Part shown: piece by piece, positions 14,828 through 22,862 of the stretch
Layout: each line of letters opens with the position of its first letter
Numbering within the stretch: the first letter of the stretch is position 1
Source: JALORV01 sp035255845
Lineage (GTDB): Bacteria; Pseudomonadota; Gammaproteobacteria; Burkholderiales; Burkholderiaceae_F
Direction: 5' to 3'
Assembly: GCA_035255845.1 (NCBI GenBank)
Contig: DATEZE010000091.1
Location: 1 to 25,958 of the forward strand
Length of the DNA: 25,958 bases
Notes under the pieces: generated by a model
Told to the model about the DNA's origin: nothing
The model's database searches: none
The model's input: the letters and a program-made list of their open reading frames with translations, nothing else
Translations under genes and position numbers: made by a program

Positions 14828-16699
14828 ATGTCCTCGTTACTGGGCGAGCAGGACCTTTACCTTTTCCGCGAGGGATCCCACTCGCGAATTTACCGCCAGA
14901 TGGGCTGCCATGTCGATGAGCATGGTGCAACGTTTCGCGTGTGGGCACCCAATGCGTCGGCAGTCTCGACGATCGGCGAGTGGAACGAATGGAATGCCGG
15001 CGACTGCGCGCTGCGTCCTCGCGAGGATTCCTCCGGCGTTTGGGAGGGACATGACAAGCGTGTGCAGCGCGGCCACCGGTACAAGTACAGGATCGTCGGC
15101 CCGGATGGCCAAGCGCGCGACAAGGCGGATCCGTTCGCGTTTTACTCGGAAGTACCGCCGGGAACCGCGTCACGTGCATGGACCCTGGAGTACGAGTGGG
15201 GCGACAGCGCCTGGATTGCGCAGCGCGCACGCCGCAACAGTCTCGCCTCGCCGATGTCGATCTACGAAGTGCACCTCGGATCGTGGAGGCGCCCCGAGCA
15301 CGACGCACTCCCGACGTATCGGGACATCGCACGCCAGCTCGCGGAGTACGTCGCCCAGCAGGGATTCACGCATGTCGAGTTGATGCCGCTGACCGAGCAC
15401 CCGTTCTACGGCTCCTGGGGCTACCAAACAACCGGCTACTTCGCCCCGACGGCGCGCTATGGAACGCCGCAGGACCTGATGTTCTTGATCGACCTCCTGC
15501 ACCAGCATGGCATCGGTGTGATCCTCGACTGGGTGCCGTCGCACTTCCCGACCGACGCGCACGGCCTGGCCGCGTTCGACGGCACGTTTCTCTACGAGCA
15601 CGCCGATCCACGCCAGGGGTTTCATCCCGAATGGCACAGCGCGATCTTCAACTACGACCGGCACGAGGTGCGCACGTTCCTGCTGTCGAGCGGGCTGTTT
15701 TGGCTGGAGCGCTACCACGTCGATGGACTGCGCGTCGACGCAGTCGCTTCGATGCTTTACCTGGACTACGGACGCAAGCAGGGAGAGTGGATCCCGAATG
15801 TGCACGGAGGACGGGAGAACCTCGGTGCAGTGCAGTTCCTGCGCCAGTTGAACGAAGCGGTGTATCGCGATCACGCCGATACCCAGGTGATCGCCGAGGA
15901 GTCGACCGCGTGGCCGATGGTGTCGCGTCCGACGTCCGCCGGTGGGTTGGGCTTCGGCCTGAAGTGGAACATGGGCTGGATGCACGACACACTCGCGTAC
16001 ATGGCGCGCGAACCCGTGCATCGCAGGTTCCATCACGACGCCCTGAAGTTCTCGTTGTGGTACGCGTTCAACGAGAACTTCGTGCTGCCGTTGTCGCACG
16101 ATGAGGTGGTGCACGGAAAAGGCTCGCTGATCAACAAGATGCCGGGGGATCTGTGGCAGCAGTTCGCCAGCCTGCGGCTGCTGTACGGCTATATGTGGGC
16201 ACACCCGGGCAAGAAGCTGCTGTTCATGGGAGGCGAGTTCGGCCAGCGCAGCGAGTGGGCACACGAGCGCGAGCTCGAATGGGAACTGCTGCAACATCGC
16301 GAGCACGCGGGATTGGCGCGTTGGATGCACGACTTGAATGCGCTCTATCGCGACGAGCCTGCGCTGCACGAGATCGACTTCGAGCCCTTGGGCTTTGAGT
16401 GGGTCGACGCTCACAATGCTGACATGAGCGTCCTCGCATTCCTGCGTCGCGGCCGCAGCGGATCTCCGCTGCTGGTGGTCTGCAACTTCACCCCGTTGAT
16501 GCGGCTCAACTACATGGTCGGAGTGCCGGCGGCCGGACGCTGGCGCGAACGGCTCAACAGCGACGCCGAGATCTACGGAGGCAGCGGCGTCGGCAACCTC
16601 GGCGCAGTCGACTCGGTTCCGATTCCGGCGCACGGGCGCTATCAGTCGCTGACGTTGACGCTTCCACCTCTGGCTGCGCTGTTCCTGCAACCCGGCTAG
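14828..16699 (+). CDS. glgB: 1,4-alpha-glucan branching enzyme (GH13), short form without N1 domain
   Basis: This 623-residue protein starts at the point where longer GlgB proteins (about 730 residues) enter their linker (DLYLFREGSHSRIYRQMG). The optional N1 domain is therefore absent, and a CBM48 domain (about 25-120) comes first. The GH13 barrel carries YEVHLGSWRR, WGYQTTGYFAPTARYG, GLRVDAV with nucleophile Asp304, VIAEEST with acid/base Glu357 and LSHDEV with Asp425. It transfers alpha-1,4 segments to 6-OH positions in glycogen-like glucan. It is the first gene of the downstream operon; glgE follows after 11 bp. Proximity to GlgE suggests that it branches the GlgE-made polymer; no glgA or glgC is in the window. 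The start has no ribosome binding site, but the family alignment supports it. Confidence 0.95.
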   Translation: MSSLLGEQDLYLFREGSHSRIYRQMGCHVDEHGATFRVWAPNASAVSTIGEWNEWNAGDCALRPREDSSGVWEGHDKRVQRGHRYKYRIVGPDGQARDKADPFAFYSEVPPGTASRAWTLEYEWGDSAWIAQRARRNSLASPMSIYEVHLGSWRRPEHDALPTYRDIARQLAEYVAQQGFTHVELMPLTEHPFYGSWGYQTTGYFAPTARYGTPQDLMFLIDLLHQHGIGVILDWVPSHFPTDAHGLAAFDGTFLYEHADPRQGFHPEWHSAIFNYDRHEVRTFLLSSGLFWLERYHVDGLRVDAVASMLYLDYGRKQGEWIPNVHGGRENLGAVQFLRQLNEAVYRDHADTQVIAEESTAWPMVSRPTSAGGLGFGLKWNMGWMHDTLAYMAREPVHRRFHHDALKFSLWYAFNENFVLPLSHDEVVHGKGSLINKMPGDLWQQFASLRLLYGYMWAHPGKKLLFMGGEFGQRSEWAHERELEWELLQHREHAGLARWMHDLNALYRDEPALHEIDFEPLGFEWVDAHNADMSVLAFLRRGRSGSPLLVVCNFTPLMRLNYMVGVPAAGRWRERLNSDAEIYGGSGVGNLGAVDSVPIPAHGRYQSLTLTLPPLAALFLQPG

Positions 16700-16710
16700 G
16701 TTCAAACGCG

Positions 16711-18756
16711 ATGCCAAAAAACCGGGAGCCCCGGTCCGCCCGAACGTCGTCTCGCACGCTTGTCGATGGCCGGGCGCGCGTGGTGATCGAAGGCGTCGCC
16801 CCCGCCGTCGACGGCGGTCGCTTCGCCGTCAAGAGAATCGTCGGCGACAACGTCGTGGTCGAGGCCGACTGCTTCGCCGACGGCCATGATGTAGTCGCCT
16901 GTGCGGTCCGCTGGTGGCGGGAAGGCAATGACGGCGTCGACGAGGTACCAATGAGTGCGCTTGGCAACGACCGCTGGCGCGGTTCGTTCGTCGCTCCGCA
17001 AGTGGGACGGTATCGGTACACGATCGTGGCCTGGGTCGACCATTTCCTGTCGTGGCGGCATGACTTCCAGCGAAGAATCGACGCCGAAGACCTGCGCATC
17101 GCCGCTTTGGTGGGTGCCGACCTGATCGACGCTGCGGCCGCGCGCGCGCACGTCGACGATCGTCAGCGCTTGAAGGCGTGGGCCAAGCAGCTGCGCGTGC
17201 AGCAGGATCCAGCCAAGTTGCGTGAACTGGCGCTTGATGACGCGCTCGGCACCCTGGCTGCCCGCCATCCCGACCGCCGCTGCGCAACGGTCGGTCCCGC
17301 CGAGTTTCCGCTGGTCGTCGATCGGCCACGCGCAGGCTGCTCGTCATGGTACGAGTTCTTCCCGCGCTCCTGCGGGCCTGATGTCAACACGCACGGCACG
17401 TTCTCAGACGGCTATGCACGGCTCGAGTACGCGGCGCAAATGGGCTTCGATGTCGTGTACCTGCCGCCGATCCACCCGATCGGACGTGAGCGCCGCAAGG
17501 GGAAGAACAACACGCTGAACGCCGGGGCTGACGATGTCGGCAGCCCCTGGGCCATTGGCGCTGTCGAGGGGGGTCACAAGGCCGTGCATCCGGACCTGGG
17601 AGACCTCGATGAATTCCGCCGCTTCGTCGCTCGCGCACGCGAACTCGGCCTTGAAGTCGCGCTCGATGTCGCGTACCAATGCGCGCCCGATCATCCGTAC
17701 GTGGCCGCGCACCCTGAGTGGTTCCGCAAGCGTCCTGATGGCACGGTCCAGTACGCCGAGAACCCGCCGAAGAAATACCAGGACATCTATCCATTCAGCT
17801 TCGAGTCCGAGGACTGGCAGGCGTTGTGGCACGAGCTCGCCAGCGTGTTCAACTTCTGGATCGACGAAGGTGTGCGAATTTTCCGCGTCGATAACCCGCA
17901 TACGAAGCCATTTCCTTTCTGGGAATGGACCATCGGCGAGATCAAGCGCGCGCATCCGGATGCGATCTTCCTGTCGGAGGCGTTTACCCGCCCGAAGGTG
18001 ATGCACCGGCTGGCCAAGCTCGGCTTTTCGCAGTCGTACACATATTTCACCTGGCGCAATACCAAGCAGGAGCTCACTGATTACTTCAACGAGCTGGCCC
18101 ACGGACCGGGACGCGAATACTTTCGTCCGAACTGCTGGCCGAACACACCTGACATCCTGCCCGAGGTGCTGCAGATCGGCGGGCGACCGGCGTTCATGGC
18201 GCGGCTGGTGCTGGCCGCGACGCTGGCAGCGAACTACGGCATCTACGGCCCCGCGTTCGAGCTGCTCGAGCATGTTCCGCGCGAGCCAGGTGCCGAGGAG
18301 TATCTGAACTCGGAGAAGTACGAACTGAAGCAGTGGGACTTGCGACGTCCGGACAGCCTGGCGGCGTTCATCGGGCGCGTCAACGCCGCGCGGCGCGACA
18401 ATCCGGCCCTGCAGAGCGATCGAGGACTGGTGTTCATGCCGACCGACAATCCCGAGCTGATTGCCTATGCCAAGGTCGCGCAGGCGAACGGACAGACGCA
18501 CCCGAACGCGGTGCTGGTCGTCGTCAACCTCGATTTCCACCATGTGCAGTCAGGCTGGGTGACGCTCGATCTCGACGCTTTGCACCTGGATGCGAGCCAG
18601 CCGTTTCACGTTCATGACCTGCTGACCGATGCCCGCTACCTGTGGAGCGGGGCACGCAACTACATCGAACTTGACCCGGCGCGCGTGCCGGCGCACGTGT
18701 TCCGTGTGCGGCGCGGCGTGCACAACGAACGCGACTTCGATCCGCAGGGTGCGTGA
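16711..18756 (+). CDS. glgE: Alpha-1,4-glucan:maltose-1-phosphate maltosyltransferase (GH13_3)
   Basis: This 681-residue protein has the full GlgE layout: an N-terminal beta-sandwich and helical insertion to about 205, then the catalytic barrel with SSWYEFFPRS at 211-220, the LPPIHPIGRERRKGKNN segment and the SPWAIG motif. The nucleophile is in FRVDNPHTKP (Asp394) and the acid/base in FLSEAFTRPK (Glu423). As I recall, these have the same numbers as in the Streptomyces coelicolor enzyme. A C-terminal beta domain follows. It uses alpha-maltose-1-phosphate, made by the maltokinase part of the next gene, to extend alpha-glucan by two glucose units. It lies in the order glgB-glgE-treS/mak. Its TGA overlaps an ATG of a 7-codon frame that ends at the treS start. 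Confidence 0.96.
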   Translation: MPKNREPRSARTSSRTLVDGRARVVIEGVAPAVDGGRFAVKRIVGDNVVVEADCFADGHDVVACAVRWWREGNDGVDEVPMSALGNDRWRGSFVAPQVGRYRYTIVAWVDHFLSWRHDFQRRIDAEDLRIAALVGADLIDAAAARAHVDDRQRLKAWAKQLRVQQDPAKLRELALDDALGTLAARHPDRRCATVGPAEFPLVVDRPRAGCSSWYEFFPRSCGPDVNTHGTFSDGYARLEYAAQMGFDVVYLPPIHPIGRERRKGKNNTLNAGADDVGSPWAIGAVEGGHKAVHPDLGDLDEFRRFVARARELGLEVALDVAYQCAPDHPYVAAHPEWFRKRPDGTVQYAENPPKKYQDIYPFSFESEDWQALWHELASVFNFWIDEGVRIFRVDNPHTKPFPFWEWTIGEIKRAHPDAIFLSEAFTRPKVMHRLAKLGFSQSYTYFTWRNTKQELTDYFNELAHGPGREYFRPNCWPNTPDILPEVLQIGGRPAFMARLVLAATLAANYGIYGPAFELLEHVPREPGAEEYLNSEKYELKQWDLRRPDSLAAFIGRVNAARRDNPALQSDRGLVFMPTDNPELIAYAKVAQANGQTHPNAVLVVVNLDFHHVQSGWVTLDLDALHLDASQPFHVHDLLTDARYLWSGARNYIELDPARVPAHVFRVRRGVHNERDFDPQGA

Positions 18757-18779
18757 TGCAGCGGCGCATCAGCGAATGA
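18756..18779 (+). other. Seven-codon mini-ORF linking glgE stop to treS start
   Basis: The glgE stop overlaps this ATG (TGATG, 18754-18758). The frame reads MQRRISE and ends at TGA 18777-18779, which overlaps the treS ATG at 18776 (ATGA). It could pass terminating ribosomes from glgE to treS across the 19-bp gap. With so short a frame, chance is a serious alternative. Confidence 0.2.
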
Positions 18780-21700
18780 GGCAGCGCAACGCTCACCGCG
18801 AGCCGCTGGGTGGAGCCGCGACCTTCGCGACCGTGGCGGACCCGCACTGGTACCAGGATGCGGTCGTCTATCAGCTGCATGTCAAGGCCTTCTTCGATTC
18901 CAATGACGATGGCATCGGTGACTTCCGCGGACTGACGGAGCGGCTCGACTACGTCCGCGATCTCGGCGTCAACACGATCTGGCTGCTGCCGTTCTATCCG
19001 TCGCCGCTGCGCGACGACGGCTACGACGTGGCCGATTACCGCAATGTGCATCCGTCGTATGGCGCGCTTGCAGATTTCCAGCATTTTGTTCGCGAAGCGC
19101 ACCGGCTCGGGCTGCGGGTCATCACCGAGCTGATCGTCAACCACACCTCGGACCAGCACCCGTGGTTCCAGGCGGCGCGCCGCGCGCCGAAGGGATCGCC
19201 GAAGCGGAACTTCTACGTATGGAGCGACGATCCGAAGAAATACGCCGGCACGCGGATCATCTTCACTGACACCGAGAAGTCCAACTGGGCGTGGGATGAG
19301 ATAGCGCAGTCGTATTACTGGCATCGCTTCTTCAGTCATCAGCCCGATCTGAATTTCGACAACCCTCAGGTGTTGAAGGCGATCTTCCGCGTGATGCGCC
19401 ACTGGCTGGCGGCCGGTGTCGACGGCTTCCGCCTCGATGCCATCCCGTACCTGATCGAACGCGAGGGCACCAGCAACGAGAACCTGCCCGAGACGCACGA
19501 GGTGCTGAAGCAGTTGCGCGCACTGGTCGACGCGAGTTTTCCGAACCGGCTGCTGCTCGCCGAGGCCAACCAGTGGCCCGAGGACGTGCGCGAGTACTTC
19601 GGCAACGGCGACGAGTGTCACATGGCGTATCACTTCCCGCTGATGCCGCGCATGTACATGGCGATCGCTCAGGAGAACCGCCACCCCATCATCGAGATCA
19701 TGCAGCAGACGCCCGATATCCCGGACGGCTGCCAGTGGGCGATCTTCCTGCGTAACCACGACGAGCTGACGCTCGAGATGGTGACCAGCAAGGAACGCGA
19801 CTACATGTACCAGATGTACGCGACCGACCCGCGTGCCCGCATCAACGTCGGCATCCGCCGCCGGCTGGCGCCGCTGCTGGAGAACGATCTCGGTCGCATC
19901 AAGCTGATGAAGAGCCTGCTGTTGTCGATGCCAGGGTCGCCGATCCTGTATTACGGCGACGAGATCGGCATGGGCGACAACATCTACCTCGGCGACCGCG
20001 ATGGCGTGCGCACGCCGATGCAATGGCGGCCCGAGCGTAACGGCGGCTTTTCGCGTGCCGATCCGCAGCGTCTGTACCTGCAGCCGATCATGGATCCGAT
20101 CTATGGCTACGAGGCGGTCAATGTCGAATCGCAAATGCGTGACCCCTCGTCGCTGCTGCAGTGGACGCGCCGCATGCTCGGCGTGCGCAGCGGCTTCCAT
20201 GCGTTCGGTCGTGGCCGACTGACCTTCCTGAAACCAGGCAACCGCAAGATCCTCGCCTATCTGCGCGAGTATGGCGACGAGATCATCCTGTGCGTCGCCA
20301 ACCTCGCTCGCAATCCGGAGCCGGTCGAACTCGACCTGGCGCGCTACAAGGGACGAGTGCCGATCGAGCTGATGGGGCGCACGGCATTCCCGCCGATCGG
20401 TGACCTACCGTACATGCTGACACTCGGTGGCCACGGTTTCATGTGGTTCCGGCTTGCGCTCGACGTGGAAGCGCCGTCGTGGCACGGCGAACGGCTGCCC
20501 GCTGAGGAACTGCCAGTGCTGGTGCTGTTCGATGCGTGGGCCAGCCTGTTCCGCGAGCGCGTCGTGCCGTGGCGCATCGCGATGTCCGAGAAGGTTCGCG
20601 CGCAGTTTGAACGCGAGGTGCTGCCGGATTTCGTCAAGGGGCGCCGGTGGTTCGCCGCGAAGGGCGAGACGATCCGGCGCGTCGCACTGGTCGATCACGT
20701 CGAGTGGACGCACGACGGTCGAAGCTCGCTGCTCGCACTCGTGCGCGTGCAGACCGGGGAGGAGGGCGCACCTGGCGACCCGTATTTCTTGCCGCTGACG
20801 CTGGCTTGGGAGGATCGCGACGAGGAGCGGATGAAGGCGCTGGCGCCGGCGGCGATCGCCAAGGTCCGCCAGCAGGCTGAAGTCGGCCTCCTCGCCGACG
20901 CGTTTGGCGATGAGTCGTTCTGCCGCTCGCTGGTGACCGCGATGGGCAGTGCGTCCGTGCTGAAATCGGCGCACGGCACGCTGTCATTCCACCCGACCGG
21001 CGAGTTCGAACGGATCGCAGGTTCGGAACTGGAGCGCCAGCAGATTGTCGTGCCACCTGCGCAGAGCAGCAACACGATCGTTGCGCTCGGCGAGCGATTG
21101 TTCATCAAGGCCTACCGGCGACTACAGGTCGGCGTCAATCCGGAAGTCGAGATCGGCCACTATTTGACCGACGTCGTGCACTTCCGCAACAGCGTGCCGG
21201 CGGCCGGCAGTCTGGACTATGTCTCGGAGGACGGGCGTGCGACGACGCTTGTGCTGCTGCAAGGCTACGTCGAAAACCAGGGCAACGGCTGGGACTACAC
21301 GCTGAACTATCTGCGCCAGTTTTTTGAACGCTGGCCGCCGCAGCCCGACGCGGTGGACGTCAATGAGCACGGCGGCTACCTCGCATTGATCCGCACCTTG
21401 GGGACGCGCACAGCCGAGCTGCATGCTGCATTTGCGGCGAGCCGCGGCGATCCCGCCTTCGATCCGGAGCCCGTTCAGCCGCAGGACATCCGCAACTGGA
21501 CCACTCAGGTACGACGCGGCATCGAGGGCGTGCTCGAGCGTGTGTCGGCGCGGCTCGACACGCTGCCGCAGGCACTACGGGCCGACGTCCAGCTCGTGCT
21601 CGAGCGCCGCGAGCAGATCGTTGGTGCCGTCGAGCGCCATGCGACGGACGCGACCCACGGCGCCAGGATGCGCGTGCATGGCGACTATCACCTCGGCCAG

Positions 21701-22123
21701 GTGCTGCTGGTCGAAAACGACTGGGTGCTCGTCGACTTCGAAGGTGAGCCCAGCCGTTCGCTCGACGAACGCCGGCACAAGACCTCGCCGCTGAAGGACG
21801 TGGCTGGAATGCTGCGCTCGTTCGATTACGCGATGCACGTCGCACTTTCGCGCGTGATCAGCGAGCGGCCCGATGCGGCCGCGCCGCTCGGCAGGCTGGC
21901 GCGCGATTGGCGCGCAGCCGTGATCGAAGCATTCATCACCGCCTACGACGAGGTCGCACAGCAGCACGGCCTGGCCAGCGTGCGCGAAGAAGCGTCGGGG
22001 TTGGTCGAGTTGTTCACGCTCGAGAAGCTCGCCTACGAACTGGACTACGAAGCCGCGAACCGTCCGGACTGGATCGCCGTACCGCTGGGTGGCCTGATCG
22101 AGCGTTTCGGCACGAGCGGATGA
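18776..22123 (+). CDS. treS: Trehalose synthase / maltokinase fusion (TreS-Mak)
   Basis: This protein has 1115 residues and two enzymes in one chain. Residues 1 to about 560 are a GH13_16 trehalose synthase that interconverts trehalose and maltose: DPHWYQDAVVYQLHVKAF, GFRLDA with nucleophile Asp221, LLLAEANQWPED with Glu263, RNHDELTLEM with Asp329 and DRDGVRTPMQW. Residues from about 590 to 1110 are a maltokinase (Pep2-like aminoglycoside-kinase fold): RRWFAAKG, then HGDYHLGQ with catalytic Asp970, and VDFEGEP with metal-binding Asp987. The kinase makes maltose-1-phosphate for GlgE. ATG 18776 is chosen because the conserved TreS N-terminus begins about 20 residues later. The open frame extends upstream into glgE, but no family similarity is seen there. 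No strong ribosome binding site is visible, so coupling to glgE translation is likely. Confidence 0.95.
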   Translation: MRQRNAHREPLGGAATFATVADPHWYQDAVVYQLHVKAFFDSNDDGIGDFRGLTERLDYVRDLGVNTIWLLPFYPSPLRDDGYDVADYRNVHPSYGALADFQHFVREAHRLGLRVITELIVNHTSDQHPWFQAARRAPKGSPKRNFYVWSDDPKKYAGTRIIFTDTEKSNWAWDEIAQSYYWHRFFSHQPDLNFDNPQVLKAIFRVMRHWLAAGVDGFRLDAIPYLIEREGTSNENLPETHEVLKQLRALVDASFPNRLLLAEANQWPEDVREYFGNGDECHMAYHFPLMPRMYMAIAQENRHPIIEIMQQTPDIPDGCQWAIFLRNHDELTLEMVTSKERDYMYQMYATDPRARINVGIRRRLAPLLENDLGRIKLMKSLLLSMPGSPILYYGDEIGMGDNIYLGDRDGVRTPMQWRPERNGGFSRADPQRLYLQPIMDPIYGYEAVNVESQMRDPSSLLQWTRRMLGVRSGFHAFGRGRLTFLKPGNRKILAYLREYGDEIILCVANLARNPEPVELDLARYKGRVPIELMGRTAFPPIGDLPYMLTLGGHGFMWFRLALDVEAPSWHGERLPAEELPVLVLFDAWASLFRERVVPWRIAMSEKVRAQFEREVLPDFVKGRRWFAAKGETIRRVALVDHVEWTHDGRSSLLALVRVQTGEEGAPGDPYFLPLTLAWEDRDEERMKALAPAAIAKVRQQAEVGLLADAFGDESFCRSLVTAMGSASVLKSAHGTLSFHPTGEFERIAGSELERQQIVVPPAQSSNTIVALGERLFIKAYRRLQVGVNPEVEIGHYLTDVVHFRNSVPAAGSLDYVSEDGRATTLVLLQGYVENQGNGWDYTLNYLRQFFERWPPQPDAVDVNEHGGYLALIRTLGTRTAELHAAFAASRGDPAFDPEPVQPQDIRNWTTQVRRGIEGVLERVSARLDTLPQALRADVQLVLERREQIVGAVERHATDATHGARMRVHGDYHLGQVLLVENDWVLVDFEGEPSRSLDERRHKTSPLKDVAGMLRSFDYAMHVALSRVISERPDAAAPLGRLARDWRAAVIEAFITAYDEVAQQHGLASVREEASGLVELFTLEKLAYELDYEAANRPDWIAVPLGGLIERFGTSG

Positions 22124-22132
22124 GAGGAAGCC

Positions 22133-22834
22133 ATGCATGACATCGACATGATGCTGGAGCCGCTGCGCGGCCTGCTGTACCAGATCGGCGCCTTCCTGCC
22201 CCGGCTGCTGCTGGCGTTGGTGATCCTGCTGTTGGGTTGGTTGCTTGCCAAGGGCGTGCGCTTCGCGCTCGAGCGCGCGCTGCGCGCGATGAACCTGCAC
22301 GTGGTCAGCGAGAAAAGCGGCCTCGATCGCTTCCTTCGCGAAGGCGGTGGCACGGTGGACACGGTCAGAATCCTGGCGCTGCTCGTTTACTGGCTGATCA
22401 TCCTGATTGCGCTGATGATCGCGTTCAACAGCCTGAACCTCGAGCACGTGACCGAACTCGTCGGCCGCGTGCTGCTGTTCGTGCCGCGCGTGATCCTCGC
22501 CATCCTGCTAATCGCATTCGGTGCCTATTTCGCGCGTTTTGTCGGCGCTGCAGTCACGACCTATTTCAGCGACCTCGGCATGGGCGATGCGCGGCTGCTG
22601 GGCCGCTTCTCCGTTTACGCGATCATGGTGTTCGTCGTGTTGATCGCGCTCGACCAGCTCGGCCTTGGCGAGGTCATCCGGCACACTTTCCTGATCATCG
22701 TCGGCGCAATCGCGCTCGGCCTTGCACTCGCCTTCGGACTCGGTGGCCGCGATCGCGCCAGGGAGGCGATCGATCGCTGGTTCCGCTCGCGTCAGGGAGA
22801 CGATCGCGACGATGAGCGGCTGCCGCCGCTGTAG
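22133..22834 (+). CDS. MscS-like small membrane protein (conserved TM-helix family, PF05552-type)
   Basis: This 233-residue integral membrane protein has five predicted helices (about 19-40, 78-99, 111-137, 159-176 and 183-203). The opening PLRGLLYQIGAFLPRLLLAL with ILLLGWLLAKGVRFALERAL is the conserved helix repeat found in relatives of mechanosensitive channels. The last helix, GAIALGLALAFGLGGRDRAR, resembles the Gly/Ala-rich pore helix of MscS. The cytoplasmic beta and alpha/beta domains of MscS are missing, and the chain ends in a charged tail after about 210. A good GAGGAAG ribosome binding site precedes ATG 22133, and the treS stop is only 9 bp upstream. It is embedded between treS-mak and glgX, so a role in sensing or adjusting osmotic state or envelope tension alongside trehalose is plausible but unproven. 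Confidence 0.85.
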   Translation: MHDIDMMLEPLRGLLYQIGAFLPRLLLALVILLLGWLLAKGVRFALERALRAMNLHVVSEKSGLDRFLREGGGTVDTVRILALLVYWLIILIALMIAFNSLNLEHVTELVGRVLLFVPRVILAILLIAFGAYFARFVGAAVTTYFSDLGMGDARLLGRFSVYAIMVFVVLIALDQLGLGEVIRHTFLIIVGAIALGLALAFGLGGRDRAREAIDRWFRSRQGDDRDDERLPPL

Positions 22835-22862
22835 CAGCGCACGCTGATCCAGAACGTCGGGC

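Noticed and set aside
15170..16717. 515-codon minus-strand frame opposite glgB
   Set aside because: It is a mirror of the conserved branching-enzyme reading frame with no family motif.
18629..18775. Upstream extension of treS into glgE
   Set aside because: The Cys/Arg-rich extension is glgE read in another frame, and TreS similarity begins only near ATG 18776.
18524..20200. 558-codon minus-strand frame opposite glgE/treS
   Set aside because: It spans the junction of two real genes on the other strand, has no domain, and is explained by codon bias.
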